From Blautia glucerasea (GTDB lineage Bacteria; Bacillota; Clostridia; Lachnospirales; Lachnospiraceae): a stretch of 49,159 nt of DNA. The stretch covers positions 1 through 49,159 of the forward strand of contig NZ_JAAITU010000034.1 of NCBI RefSeq assembly GCF_013304385.1. Direction: 5' to 3'. The notes beneath the pieces were generated by a model, which did no database searches, was not told the DNA's origin, and was given only the letters and a program-made list of their open reading frames with translations. The position numbers and the translations under genes are program-made. Positions 18,069 to 27,427 of the stretch are shown here, piece after piece (position 1 is the first letter of the stretch; each line of letters begins with the position of its first letter).

Positions 18069-19250
18069 ATGGCACAAAGATCCACAAAGGAATTATCAAC
18101 CGTTCCGGTTGGAAGGCTTGGACTGATCCCCACAGACAGCTGTCGCCCCTTAGGCGAGAAAGTAGACGAATGGCTTGTTAAGTGGCGTAATGAGCGTACA
18201 CACCCGGAGATAGATTCATTTTCTTTTGAAGGATACCAGAGAGATTCCTATACGATCCAGGTACAGACACCCAGATTTGGTTCTGGTGAAGGCAAATGCG
18301 TGATCTCGGAATCTGTCCGTGGTGATGATGTTTATATTTTAGTAGATGTATGTAATTACAGCATGAGCTACCCTATCGGCAATTACACCAACCTGATGTC
18401 CCCAGACGATCATTTCCAGGATCTGAAGCGTGTGATCGGCGCCATCGGCGGCAAGGCACGAAGAGTGAATGTGATCATGCCTTATCTTTATGAAGGCCGT
18501 CAGAGCAAGCGTATAGGCAGAGAGTCCCTTGACTGCGCCAGCGCACTTCACGAGCTGATCAGTATGGGGGTAGAGAATATCATCACTTTTGATGCTCATG
18601 ATGCACGTATCCAGAATGCCACACCGCTTCACGGCTTTGAAACAGTGCAGCCTTCTTATCAGTTCATTAAGGCTCTTCTTCACAACGAAGAAGGACTTCA
18701 CCTTGATAATGATCACTTTGCCATTATCAGCCCTGACGAAGGCAGCATGAGCCGCGCCATTTACCTTGCCAATATCCTGGGTGTTGATATGGGTATGTAC
18801 TACAAGCGTCTGGATTATTCCAAATTTGTAGATGGACGTCATCCGGTAGCTGCTTATGAATTCCTTGGTCCTAAGCTGGAAGGCAAGGATATGATCCTGA
18901 TCGATGATATGATCTCCTCAGGTGATACAGTGCTTAAGATTGCATCCCTTCTCAAAGAAAGAGGAGCTGGCAAGATCTACATCTGTTCTACCTTCGGATT
19001 ATTTACAGATGGCCTTGACAAATTTGATGAAGCCCACCAGGCAGGTGTATTTGACAAGCTTCTCACTACAAACCTGGTATATCAGCCTGCAAAGCTTCTT
19101 GAGAAGCCATATTATATCACCTGTGACATGAGCAAATATATTGCATTGATCATTGATACACTGAACCATGATCTTTCTGTAAGCCACCTTCTGAACCCAG
19201 TAGACAGAATCAAGCGCTGCGTGGACAACTACATGGCACAGTACAAATAA
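18069..19250 (+). CDS. prs: Ribose-phosphate pyrophosphokinase (PRPP synthetase)
   Basis: This 393-residue enzyme makes PRPP from ribose 5-phosphate and ATP for nucleotide, His and Trp synthesis. It shows the catalytic flexible-loop region (MPYLYEGRQSKRIGRESLDCASA), the FDAHDARIQN motif, and the PRPP-binding loop MILIDDMISSGDT. It is longer than the ~315-residue classical form, as in a clostridial subfamily with an N-terminal extension. It follows dnaC by 3 bp with AGGAGG upstream, placing nucleotide supply under the same promoter as helicase loading. A bidirectional terminator follows. Confidence 0.95.
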   Translation: MAQRSTKELSTVPVGRLGLIPTDSCRPLGEKVDEWLVKWRNERTHPEIDSFSFEGYQRDSYTIQVQTPRFGSGEGKCVISESVRGDDVYILVDVCNYSMSYPIGNYTNLMSPDDHFQDLKRVIGAIGGKARRVNVIMPYLYEGRQSKRIGRESLDCASALHELISMGVENIITFDAHDARIQNATPLHGFETVQPSYQFIKALLHNEEGLHLDNDHFAIISPDEGSMSRAIYLANILGVDMGMYYKRLDYSKFVDGRHPVAAYEFLGPKLEGKDMILIDDMISSGDTVLKIASLLKERGAGKIYICSTFGLFTDGLDKFDEAHQAGVFDKLLTTNLVYQPAKLLEKPYYITCDMSKYIALIIDTLNHDLSVSHLLNPVDRIKRCVDNYMAQYK

Positions 19251-19305
19251 GGCCTGGTACGGGATTATCTGCAGCTTTCGTAAGTGTAATATAAATCCAT
19301 CAGCC

Positions 19306-19350
19306 AAAAAGATCTCCACAGCATCCTTCCTGGATGCGGGAGATCTTTTT
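19306..19350. terminator. Bidirectional terminator between prs and the AAA ATPase gene
   Basis: AAAAAGATCTCC (19306-19317) pairs with GGAGATCTTTTT (19339-19350), and inside it GCATCC pairs with GGATGC. A/T runs on both sides allow termination of the convergent transcripts. Confidence 0.92.
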
Positions 19351-19370
19351 TAATGATTATTTATTCCATT

Positions 19371-20933
19371 TTATTCCTCTGAAAGGCTTTGCAAACGATA
19401 CGGGATTCCTTCTCTTTCCAGTATCTGAGCCTCTCTTTTATTGCAGGTGCTGATGATCACCTGTTTTTGCTCTTTTTCAAGCCAGTGAAGCACTGCTGCC
19501 AGCCTGGCTTCATCATACATCCCGAATACATCATCCAGGATCACAGGAAAGGTTTCCCCACCGCAAAGCAATTCAGAAGCTGCCATGCGAAGGGCAAAAT
19601 ACAGCTGTTCTATAGTACCTCTACTTAATCTCTGGGCAGGTATTATCCGCTCACTGGTATTCACGCTGATCTGAAGATCCGGGTCGATCAGTACTTCCTG
19701 ATACCTGCCATCTGTGATCTCACACAAGATCTGGGAAGTACGCTGCCGCAGCCGGTACCCTACCTGCCGGTGTATATTGCCTGATATCTGCTCAATGGTA
19801 TCCATTGCAAGATTCAGCGCCTGGATCTCTATGTCCTCACTGACCGGCATCCAGATCTCCGATTCATAATCCTTGTATTCTTCCTGCAGATTTTCAAAAT
19901 CCACCCTTTTTTCTTCAAAGGATTCCTGCAGGGATTCTTTATTCCACTTCAGCTTCTCCTGCTGCTGGAGCCACCTGGTACGCAATCTGTTCTGGCTGGC
20001 CAGATCACGATCCAGCATACGCCGTCGCCCAAGATAATACAGGATCATCCCTATCCCAAGCAGAATACAAAAATCCCATCCCAGCCTGGTGATCTGATCA
20101 GCAGCAGAAAACCTGCTGAAAAGTCCTACAATGCCCAGAATTACAGCCAATAAGGCTGCTGCAGTAAGAGCCAGACGCCGTTTACGAAGAGCCTGGATCT
20201 TCCCTTCAATCATGTCAAGACCTCTTTCCTCCCCAGACCGGATCTGTAGCTTTTCTTCTTTCCTGGATACCTGGGATTGTCTCTCCTTCAATTCTTCCAG
20301 TTCCCGATTCAGATATTCCATTTTAGCATTCAGCTTTTCCTGCTCTTTTTCTGCTTCTTTTCTTTTTTTGTCCTTTTGTACCTGATAGCCTTTTCTGGAC
20401 ATCTTCAGCATCTGCATCGTTCTTCCCAGATCTACAGAGCTGTCCCCGGTCCCCTGGTAGCTGGCCATATAATTCTGTACCTCAGATGCCAGGTCCTTAC
20501 CTGTAACGCTTTTCAGCTGCGCCACAGACACTGTATTGTCATATACAGCCTGGCTTACACCGCCCAGCAGCTGCTCCATTTGGCCATCCTCCACACCAGT
20601 CAGCTCTCCGGTACGAAGATTAAGCAGCTCCCCATTCTGGTTCTCTTTATAAAAATTACGAGTGAGCCGATAATCTTCGCCTCCGATTGAAAACCACAGA
20701 CTCCCACCGTACTGTGCCGGATTCTCCCACGGCTCGTACCTGGTATAAATATCATTTCTGGAGGCCCGTCCCCGCTGCCTTGTGATCCCGTACAGCATAC
20801 TTCTTACAAAGGTATGGACCGTGCTTTTCCCACTTTCATTTTCTCCGTAAAGTATGTTGATCCCCTGGGAAAACTCCAGAGTCTTGTCATGGATCTTTCC
20901 AAAATTCTTAATCGTCAGTCGTTTGAAGATCAT
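19371..20933 (-). CDS. Compact SbcC/YhaN-like AAA ATPase with two membrane helices
   Basis: This 520-residue protein begins with an SMC/Rad50-type ATPase half: Walker A GENESGKST (30-38). A coiled coil (~185-250) follows, then two predicted transmembrane helices (~254-273 and ~286-302), and a second coiled coil (~308-360). The C-terminal half carries the signature LSRGTIEQLYFALRMA (436-451) and Walker B PVILDDVF (463-470). SbcC and YhaN are usually ~1,000 residues, so this is a reduced form with membrane helices where the zinc hook would be. It follows the metallophosphoesterase gene by 33 bp, as sbcC follows sbcD. A role in DNA-end processing near the membrane is inferred. Confidence 0.82.
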   Translation of the reverse strand: MIFKRLTIKNFGKIHDKTLEFSQGINILYGENESGKSTVHTFVRSMLYGITRQRGRASRNDIYTRYEPWENPAQYGGSLWFSIGGEDYRLTRNFYKENQNGELLNLRTGELTGVEDGQMEQLLGGVSQAVYDNTVSVAQLKSVTGKDLASEVQNYMASYQGTGDSSVDLGRTMQMLKMSRKGYQVQKDKKRKEAEKEQEKLNAKMEYLNRELEELKERQSQVSRKEEKLQIRSGEERGLDMIEGKIQALRKRRLALTAAALLAVILGIVGLFSRFSAADQITRLGWDFCILLGIGMILYYLGRRRMLDRDLASQNRLRTRWLQQQEKLKWNKESLQESFEEKRVDFENLQEEYKDYESEIWMPVSEDIEIQALNLAMDTIEQISGNIHRQVGYRLRQRTSQILCEITDGRYQEVLIDPDLQISVNTSERIIPAQRLSRGTIEQLYFALRMAASELLCGGETFPVILDDVFGMYDEARLAAVLHWLEKEQKQVIISTCNKREAQILEREGIPYRLQSLSEE

Positions 20934-20966
20934 TCAATTCCTGTCCTCTCTGCTAACACCAGTTAA

Positions 20967-22022
20967 TCACACTGCACTTGTCTGTAGAAGTGCCTGAAGA
21001 CCGTAATACAAAGCCTTATCTTCCACAATGCTTCTGTCTTTTTCCAGAAAATACGTAATATAATCCCCGATCAGGGTACCGCTGTACTGTCTTTGCAAGG
21101 CTTCCAGATCATACATAGGCCGGGATTCATCCAGGACCTCTGTAACATTGCCGAATTGTTTCAGCTTTTCCGGAATAAACAGCAGCTCTGCCGGACGTTC
21201 TCCCTGGATGATCACCCGATAAATATTCAGACCGCCTCTTCTGTAAATCTCATCCTTCAGCTCTTCTTCCAGAGAAATCTGGGTCGACTCCTGAGATACA
21301 GTGAGAAGAAGCTGCTGATAGGATCTGGATGCAAAAGGTACAAAGGAAACGCGCAGCCTGCCATTCTCCAGCCTGCCCTCTATATATCCGTGTTCTCCCA
21401 GGTCACCTCTGTCAATAGGCTCCAAAGCTCCTGCATAAGCTGCTCTGTCCCTTAAAAGGATCTGCGGCCTATGAATATGCCCCATTGCCACATAATCAAA
21501 TCCAGCGGCAGATAAGCTGTTTATATTCACCGGTATATGATCTGCATCCCCACCATGAGCCAGAAGGATATGAAGTCCCTCTCCTTCCTTTGGGCGGATT
21601 CCATCATAAAGAGGAGTCCTGATCTCCTGGTGTTCATAGCTTAAACCATACACATATACATCCAATTTTTTGTCTTTTACGCAGGTAAGCTTTTCATCTT
21701 TAAAAAATACCACATTATCTGCCCATGGAAAATCTCTGTAAAAAGAATCCTTCTTCAGATAATCGTGATTTCCTGCCATCAGATACACCTGTGTCTCCGG
21801 GATGGTGGAAAACAGATGATTCACTTCTTTTAGTTCACGCAGCAATGGCTGCCTGTGAAAAAGATCTCCGGCTATAAATAACAAATCCACCGGATTTTCA
21901 CGGATACCCGTAATAACCCGGCGGAAAGTTTCCCAGATCTCTTCTTCCCGCTTTTCACTCCAGGGGCATCCCCTGTCAGGTACTGCTCCCAGATGTACAT
22001 CTGCAAGATGAATAAATCTCAT
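20967..22022 (-). CDS. SbcD/YhaO-like metallophosphoesterase (DNA nuclease subunit)
   Basis: This 351-residue protein has all Mre11/SbcD phosphoesterase motifs: DVHLG (8-12), GDLFH (52-56), GNHD (84-87), AHGGD (155-159) and GHIHRPQ (181-187). These bind two metal ions, typically Mn. The C-terminal ~140 residues form a capping/interaction domain as in YhaO. The start at 22022 (MRFIHLADVHLG) is chosen over an in-frame upstream start because AAGGAGC precedes it and family members begin here. Its partner ATPase follows directly, so the two probably form a nuclease complex acting on DNA ends or hairpins. Confidence 0.88.
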   Translation of the reverse strand: MRFIHLADVHLGAVPDRGCPWSEKREEEIWETFRRVITGIRENPVDLLFIAGDLFHRQPLLRELKEVNHLFSTIPETQVYLMAGNHDYLKKDSFYRDFPWADNVVFFKDEKLTCVKDKKLDVYVYGLSYEHQEIRTPLYDGIRPKEGEGLHILLAHGGDADHIPVNINSLSAAGFDYVAMGHIHRPQILLRDRAAYAGALEPIDRGDLGEHGYIEGRLENGRLRVSFVPFASRSYQQLLLTVSQESTQISLEEELKDEIYRRGGLNIYRVIIQGERPAELLFIPEKLKQFGNVTEVLDESRPMYDLEALQRQYSGTLIGDYITYFLEKDRSIVEDKALYYGLQALLQTSAV

Positions 22023-22074
22023 TCTGATCTGCTCCTTATATAGATAAGCTATACCTGTAAGGGTAAAATACATC

Positions 22075-22135
22075 TGTAAAGATCAAACATAACTGCAAAG
22101 ATCAAAGCATGCAGCAAGTGCACCCTGCAGTTATG
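22075..22135. repeat. Inverted and direct repeats between asnS and the SbcD-like gene
   Basis: CATAACTGCA (22088-22097) and TGCAGTTATG (22126-22135) are perfect 10-bp inverted arms with a 28-nt interval. A 13-bp direct repeat, TGYAAAGATCAAA, occurs at 22075-22087 and 22094-22106. It may be a weak terminator for asnS or a regulatory site for the nuclease pair. Confidence 0.5.
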
Positions 22136-22149
22136 ACAGGGCCTTTATC

Positions 22150-23541
22150 TTACAGGTCACAGTTATTTACAGTTCTTGGGAATGGGATCACGTCACGGAT
22201 ATTGCCCATTCCTGTCAGATACATCACGCATCTTTCAAAACCAAGGCCAAAGCCTGCATGACGGGTAGTGCCATATTTACGAAGGTCCAGATAGAAGTCA
22301 TAGTCACATTCTTTCATGCCAAGCTCGTCCATACGGGCTTTCAGCTTGTCATAATCCTCTTCTCTCTGGCTTCCTCCGATGATCTCGCCAATGCCCGGTA
22401 CCAGACAGTCCATGGCTGCCACTGTCTTGCCATCCTGGTTCTGCTTCATATAGAAGGCTTTGATCTCCTTTGGATAATCCGTAACAAAGATAGGTTTCTT
22501 AAAGATCTGCTCTGTCAGATAGCGCTCATGCTCTGTCTGAAGGTCACATCCCCAGGATACCTTGTAATCGAATTTGTCATTGTTCTTCTCAAGAAGCTCT
22601 ACAGCCTCTGTATAGGTCACACGGCCAAACTCAGAATTAACCACATGGTTCAGTCTGTCCAGAAGCCCCTTATCAACAAAAGAATTGAAGAAGTTCATCT
22701 CCTCCGGTGCATTCTCCAACACAAAATTGATCACATACTTCAGCATAGCCTCTGCCAGATCCATATCATCCTGAAGATCAGCAAATGCACACTCCGGCTC
22801 GATCATCCAGAACTCTGCTGCATGGCGGGTGGTATTGGAATTCTCTGCACGGAAGGTAGGTCCAAAGGTATATACATTGCGGAATGCCTGTGCAAAAGTC
22901 TCACAGTTCAGCTGTCCGCTGACAGTAAGGTTGGTCTCTTTTCCGAAGAAGTCTTTGCTGTAATCGATCTTCCCCTGATCATCTACAGGTGTATTTACAA
23001 GGTCAAGTGTAGTGACCTGGAACATCTCTCCTGCACCCTCACAGTCACTTCCTGTGATCAGTGGTGTATGCACATACACAAAACCTCTCTCCTGGAAAAA
23101 CTTATGGATCGCATATGCGCAAAGGGAACGTACACGAAATACAGCCTGGAAGGTATTGGTACGTGGACGCAGATGGGTCATGGTTCTTAAATACTCAAGG
23201 CTATGGCGTTTCTTCTGAAGAGGATAATCCGGTGCAGATGCTCCTTCCAGTGTGATCTCAGAAGCCTGGATCTCAAAAGGCTGCTTTGCCTGGGGAGTAG
23301 CTACCAGATTACCTTTTACAATAATAGCTGCGCCTACGTTCAGCTTGCTGATCTGTGCAAAATTCTCCATATTGTCATGGTAAACTACCTGCAGTGTTTC
23401 AAAATAGGTACCATCATGGAGAACAATAAATCCGAATGTTTTGGAATCACGCACGCTGCGTACCCAGCCGCCTACTGTGATCTCCTGATCCAGATATTTA
23501 TCTCTGTTTCTGTAAATTTCTTTAACTGTTGTAAGGTTCAT
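22150..23541 (-). CDS. asnS: Asparaginyl-tRNA synthetase
   Basis: This 463-residue class II synthetase charges tRNA-Asn. The N-terminal OB fold ([22 protein letters not shown]) binds the anticodon. The catalytic domain shows motif 2 ([21 protein letters not shown]) and motif 3 ([15 protein letters not shown]). Asn-type specificity is supported by the overall AsnS pattern. A GAGGAC ribosome site precedes the ATG. Its promoter is at 23621-23649. No T-box leader was found upstream, which is unusual for a Firmicutes synthetase gene but not rare for asnS. Confidence 0.97.
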   Translation of the reverse strand: MNLTTVKEIYRNRDKYLDQEITVGGWVRSVRDSKTFGFIVLHDGTYFETLQVVYHDNMENFAQISKLNVGAAIIVKGNLVATPQAKQPFEIQASEITLEGASAPDYPLQKKRHSLEYLRTMTHLRPRTNTFQAVFRVRSLCAYAIHKFFQERGFVYVHTPLITGSDCEGAGEMFQVTTLDLVNTPVDDQGKIDYSKDFFGKETNLTVSGQLNCETFAQAFRNVYTFGPTFRAENSNTTRHAAEFWMIEPECAFADLQDDMDLAEAMLKYVINFVLENAPEEMNFFNSFVDKGLLDRLNHVVNSEFGRVTYTEAVELLEKNNDKFDYKVSWGCDLQTEHERYLTEQIFKKPIFVTDYPKEIKAFYMKQNQDGKTVAAMDCLVPGIGEIIGGSQREEDYDKLKARMDELGMKECDYDFYLDLRKYGTTRHAGFGLGFERCVMYLTGMGNIRDVIPFPRTVNNCDL

Positions 23542-23620
23542 AATCTGTCCTCTTTCTCTTCATATTACATTATCGATAGCAATATGGATCTCATCCGTCC
23601 CACACTGCCTGTTGTGTTAC

Positions 23621-23649
23621 AGTATAGACTATTCCTGTTCTTTACGCAA
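23621..23649 (-). promoter_or_regulatory. Promoter of asnS
   Basis: On the minus strand TTGCGT (23649-23644), a 17-nt spacer and TATACT (23626-23621) give a leader of about 70 nt. Confidence 0.55.
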
Positions 23650-23742
23650 GAAAAAATAAGGCCAAAATATAACTGTTCAATTGCTGTCCACAGGCAATAT
23701 CCCAAGATAAACAGGTTCAAATGTATTCGGGAGCATACATAA

Positions 23743-23855
23743 CAAAGCGGGCAAGTCCGCTTCAAACTCCCTGAATCCCTCAATCTTGAGGGACTTGTTA
23801 CGCTTTGCGCGCCAGATGCAGTCTGCTTCAGCAGACATATTCCTCATGCATCTGG
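23743..23855. repeat. Composite palindromic element (candidate interspersed repeat or structured RNA)
   Basis: The first fold has nested stems: CAAAGCG (23743-23749) with CGCTTTG (23801-23807), and CAAGTCC (23752-23758) with GGACTTG (23791-23797). It also has an apical CCCTCAA/TTGAGGG hairpin (23778-23793 region). A second fold follows: CCAGATGCA (23812-23820) with TGCATCTGG (23847-23855), enclosing TCTGC-TTCA-GCAGA (23822-23835). There is no coding potential. It lies between the glgP terminator and the asnS promoter. It matches no RNA family I recognise. Confidence 0.6.
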
Positions 23856-23873
23856 TCGCATCCTCGCGGAGCG

Positions 23874-23921
23874 TTTTTATGTAATAGGAACATTACGGAG
23901 TAATTTCCTATTACATAAAAA
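23874..23921. repeat. Near-perfect 17-bp AT-rich hairpin
   Basis: Positions 23874-23890 and 23905-23921 are exact inverted repeats of 17 bp (core ATGTAATAGGAA). The 14-nt loop itself pairs ATTAC with GTAAT. T runs flank both sides, so it could also terminate transcription. It follows the composite element by 18 bp and may be part of the same repeat unit. Confidence 0.75.
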
Positions 23922-23960
23922 ACAGAACTGCCGTCCTACACGATACAGTTCTGTCTTTTT
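23917..23960. terminator. Terminator downstream of glgP (bidirectional)
   Basis: CAGAACTG (23923-23930) pairs with CAGTTCTG (23946-23953). On the minus strand it is followed by six T (23922-23917). On the plus strand it is followed by TCTTTTTT. It sits about 110 bp past the glgP stop. Confidence 0.88.
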
Positions 23961-23974
23961 TATTTCTGTACAGG

Positions 23975-24066
23975 TCCTGCCTGCAATTTACTTATCCTGC
24001 CTGCAATTAATCTATATTGCCTGCAAATTACTTATCTTACCTGTAATTTATCTTACCTGAAATTTA
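23975..24066. repeat. Degenerate tandem repeat running into the glgP stop codon
   Basis: Three 20-bp units (starting 23975, 23995 and 24015) and two 16-bp units (24035, 24051) share a core CCTGYAATTTA. The last unit contains the glgP stop codon (24064-24066). It lies in the glgP 3' untranslated region, before the terminator. Confidence 0.8.
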
Positions 24067-26325
24067 TTTTGTGAGATGCCAGATATCCTCATTGTACTGC
24101 TCAATGGTTCTGTCAGATGAGAAGAACCCAGCCTTTGAAATATTCACAAGCATCTTCTTAGCCCATTTCTCTCTGTCTGTATAATCTGCCAGAGCCTGGT
24201 TCTTAACCTTGATATAGTCTTCCAGGTCAAGAAGAGTCATAAACCAGTCTTTGTTCACAAGCTCATTGTGAAGTCTTCTTAAGTTCTCTTCATGTCCAAG
24301 TGCAAGCACCTGATCGCTGACAATGAAATCCACATATTTCTTAATATCTGCATTGCCTTCATAGATAGCTTTTGAATTGTAATCTGCCTTCTCATAGTGC
24401 TGGATAACCTGCTCGCTGGACTGTCCGAAGATATAGATGTTATCCTCGCCAACCAGATCACTGATCTCTACGTTTGCACCATCCATAGTACCAAGAGTTA
24501 CCGCACCGTTCAGCATGAACTTCATGTTACCTGTACCGGAAGCCTCTTTAGATGCCAGAGAAATCTGCTCTGAAATATCACATGCAGGGATCAGTTTCTC
24601 AGCTGCGCTTACATTGTAGTTCTCTACCATTACAACCTTCATGTATGGAGCTACATCCGGATCATTTTTGATCAGATCCTGAAGTGTAAGAAGAAGATGG
24701 ATGATGTCCTTTGCGATCACATATGCAGGAGCTGCCTTTGCACCAAAGATGAAGGTTACAGGCTTCTCCGGCTTCTTGCCGCCTTTGATCTCCAGGTATT
24801 TATAAATAATGTACAGAGCATTCAGCTGCTGACGTTTGTACTCGTGAAGACGTTTGATCTGGATATCAAAGATACTGTTCTCATCGATCTCAACACCTGT
24901 GTTGGAAAGGATGAAATCTTTGCACACCTTCTTTGCATCGGTCTTGATAGACAGGATCTTATTCAATACTTCCTGATCATCCTTATATGCAAGAAGTTTT
25001 TCCAGTTCAAATGCATTTTTCTTAAATCCGTCTCCGATCAGGGATGTGATCAGTTCTGTCAGAGGATGGTTGCAATACATCAGCCAGCGACGGAATGTGA
25101 TACCATTTGTCTTATTATTGAATTTCTCAGGATAGATATCATAGAACTGCTTCAACTCGCTGTTCTTAAGGATCTCTGTGTGAAGTGTTGCCACACCATT
25201 GATGGAATAGCCATAGTGGATATCCATATGTGCCATATGCACCAGGTTGTTGCTGTCAATGATCGCAACGGATTCCTGAGGATATTTTCTCTTAACCTTC
25301 TCGTCCAGCTGTTTGATAATAGGAACAAGATGAGGAACAACCTCTTCCAGATAGCTCATTGGCCATTTCTCAAGTGCCTCTGCAAGGATCGTATGATTGG
25401 TATAAGCACAAACCTTTGCAACGATATCGCTTGCTTCCTCAAAGTCAATGCCTTTTGCAGTCAGCAGACGGATGAACTCAGGAATGATCATACTTGGATG
25501 TGTATCGTTGATCTGTACAACTGCGTAATCAGCCAGGTCATGAAGGTTGCATCCTTTGGCCACTGCCTCGTCCAGGATCAGCTGTGCAGCATTGCTTACC
25601 ATAAAGTACTGCTGATAGATACGAAGCTTTCTTCCGTCATCATCACTGTCATCCGGATACAGGAACAGAGTCAGGTTATGAAGTACGTCTTTTTTATTGA
25701 ATGCAATACCATCATGAACCATGCTCTCATCTGCAATATCAATATCAAATAAATGAAGATGGATTGCTTTATTCTGATAGCCTGCAACTGCAATATCATA
25801 CATTTTAGACTCAAGCTCAAATCCGTGGAACGGTACAGTATATGTTACATCTGTAGGTGTAAGCCATGTATTGTTGGTGATCCATGGGTTCGGTGTCTCA
25901 TTCTGAAGTCTGTCTTTGAATACCTGTTTAAACAGACCCAGGTGATAATTCAGACCGATTCCTTCTCCCGGCAGTCCCAGTGTTGCAATAGAATCCAGGA
26001 AACATGCTGCCAGACGTCCAAGTCCGCCATTTCCAAGAGATGGTTCCGGCTCAACCTCTTCGATCTCAGCAAGGGATTTGCCGTTCTCTTTTAAGTAATC
26101 TGCAACCTGATCATAAATGCCAAGGTTAATCAGATTGTTAGAAAGCAGCTTTCCGATCAGGAACTCTGCAGAAATATAATAAATTTTCTTTTTTCCGTTG
26201 TGATAACCTTTTTCTTCCAGTGCTTCCTTTGTGTAAGTAAGAAGAGCTGTATAAATCTCTTCATTTGTACAGGAAGAACAGTCTTTGTGGAACATGTCAT
26301 TGATCATTGTCTTTAAAGCTTCCAT
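24064..26325 (-). CDS. glgP: Glycogen/alpha-glucan phosphorylase
   Basis: This 753-residue PLP enzyme releases glucose 1-phosphate from glycogen. It shows [16 protein letters not shown] in the N-terminal domain, the [10 protein letters not shown] segment, [14 protein letters not shown], and the PLP-lysine motif [14 protein letters not shown] near residue ~600, followed by [10 protein letters not shown]. Length is at the short end of the family. The start MEALKT at 26325 is preferred over an upstream in-frame ATG because AAAGGAG lies just before it. It is the catabolic counterpart of glgC/glgD in this window. An AraC-type gene lies upstream on the same strand. The 136-bp gap between them probably holds the promoter, but no strong match was found. 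Confidence 0.96.
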   Translation of the reverse strand: MEALKTMINDMFHKDCSSCTNEEIYTALLTYTKEALEEKGYHNGKKKIYYISAEFLIGKLLSNNLINLGIYDQVADYLKENGKSLAEIEEVEPEPSLGNGGLGRLAACFLDSIATLGLPGEGIGLNYHLGLFKQVFKDRLQNETPNPWITNNTWLTPTDVTYTVPFHGFELESKMYDIAVAGYQNKAIHLHLFDIDIADESMVHDGIAFNKKDVLHNLTLFLYPDDSDDDGRKLRIYQQYFMVSNAAQLILDEAVAKGCNLHDLADYAVVQINDTHPSMIIPEFIRLLTAKGIDFEEASDIVAKVCAYTNHTILAEALEKWPMSYLEEVVPHLVPIIKQLDEKVKRKYPQESVAIIDSNNLVHMAHMDIHYGYSINGVATLHTEILKNSELKQFYDIYPEKFNNKTNGITFRRWLMYCNHPLTELITSLIGDGFKKNAFELEKLLAYKDDQEVLNKILSIKTDAKKVCKDFILSNTGVEIDENSIFDIQIKRLHEYKRQQLNALYIIYKYLEIKGGKKPEKPVTFIFGAKAAPAYVIAKDIIHLLLTLQDLIKNDPDVAPYMKVVMVENYNVSAAEKLIPACDISEQISLASKEASGTGNMKFMLNGAVTLGTMDGANVEISDLVGEDNIYIFGQSSEQVIQHYEKADYNSKAIYEGNADIKKYVDFIVSDQVLALGHEENLRRLHNELVNKDWFMTLLDLEDYIKVKNQALADYTDREKWAKKMLVNISKAGFFSSDRTIEQYNEDIWHLTK

Positions 26326-26461
26326 TGTTTCTCCTTTCATCCATTGGTCTGTATATTCAGACCTTTTCATACGCGCCGTTTTGCTTCTTCGTTCTTTGCT
26401 CTTTTTGATGATACAATCTTAGCACGGATGAAAGACACAAAAATACAACAAAACTGTTATG

Positions 26462-27358
26462 TTATGACATATTTTTGCGATATTTATGCGGTGAAACCAG
26501 ATTGGCCTGCTGGAACTTTTTAATAAAGTAGCTTGTATTATTAAAGCCCACATCCAAAGCGATTTCCGTAATGGAACGATCTGAATGCAAAAGCAGGACT
26601 TTCGCCTTTTCCAGGCGGAAATCATTCAGGTATGATGCTACCGTCTTGCCCGTGTATTGCTTAAAAAGCTTCATGAAATAATACTCACTGTAATTGGACA
26701 TCTCTGTTAACTCTTTCACAGTCAGCTGTTCCTGATAGTGTTCATTAATATAATCCAAAACCATTTTTATGGATGCAAGATTCCTGTTCTGTTCTGTATC
26801 TGCAGGAACAATGTAATTTCCTATCAGCATCTGGTAAAAAAATTCGTAAAATAAGCTTTTCAGCTGTACATAATAGAAGGGCTTTTTCTCTCTGTGGCAA
26901 TCATGAATCTGATAAAACAGGCGGAAAATGTGTTCATAGCCACGATCTCCTGGCGATATCAAATGGGTAAACTCTGCCTGATTCTCAGCAAGAAGGGAGA
27001 TCAGCCGCTCCTGGCACAGATCCCCTGCCGGACTGGACAGAAAATTCAGGTCAAATACAATACTTTTGTAATACAGATAATTTCGAAGGTCTGATCGTAT
27101 GCCGTGAATGACTCCGCTATTGACCATCAGGATATCTCCTTGTTTCAGGCGAATGGTTTCTCTGTTCAGCTTTGCCAGGCCACAGCCTTTTTCGATGCAG
27201 ATGATCTCCATTTCTTTGTGCCAGTGGTTGTAAAGGGAATGGAAGATCACACAGTTGTCGGTGTAGGTTTCTACGGGAAGTTCAAATGAGCCATGTCGGC
27301 CCAGTTCTTTCAGGGTTTCATCCACCTTTGGGGCATGAAGTGTTCCGTTTTCTGCCAT
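26462..27358 (-). CDS. AraC-family transcriptional regulator with cupin sensor domain
   Basis: This 298-residue regulator has an N-terminal cupin-like domain (~35-110: HWHKEMEIICIEKG, LKQGDILMVNSGVIHG) that probably senses a small molecule such as a sugar. Two helix-turn-helix motifs occupy residues ~199-296 (LTVKELTEMSNYSEYYFMKL and ITEIALDVGFNNTSYFIKKF). The ATG follows AGGAGGTGA. It lies upstream of glgP on the same strand and is divergent from a MATE exporter gene, so either could be its target. The ligand cannot be inferred. Confidence 0.92.
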   Translation of the reverse strand: MAENGTLHAPKVDETLKELGRHGSFELPVETYTDNCVIFHSLYNHWHKEMEIICIEKGCGLAKLNRETIRLKQGDILMVNSGVIHGIRSDLRNYLYYKSIVFDLNFLSSPAGDLCQERLISLLAENQAEFTHLISPGDRGYEHIFRLFYQIHDCHREKKPFYYVQLKSLFYEFFYQMLIGNYIVPADTEQNRNLASIKMVLDYINEHYQEQLTVKELTEMSNYSEYYFMKLFKQYTGKTVASYLNDFRLEKAKVLLLHSDRSITEIALDVGFNNTSYFIKKFQQANLVSPHKYRKNMS

Positions 27359-27427
27359 CCTCTCACCTCCTGTTGTTTCCTATTTTTTTCTTTGATTCTA
27401 CCACAAAACTCTTCCCTTGCAAAATCC

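Noticed and set aside
23743..23921. Insertion sequence or intact mobile element
   Set aside because: There is no transposase frame and no clear terminal inverted repeat plus target duplication. It was kept only as a candidate repeat or structured RNA.
23542..24063. T-box riboswitch upstream of asnS
   Set aside because: The conserved antiterminator sequence (around GGTGGNACCGCG) is absent on either strand, and the hairpins present lie upstream of the predicted promoter.
24697..25752. 351-residue plus-strand frame within glgP
   Set aside because: It is a shadow of glgP. The translation is Cys/Ile/Leu-rich without motifs, while the minus strand encodes an intact phosphorylase.
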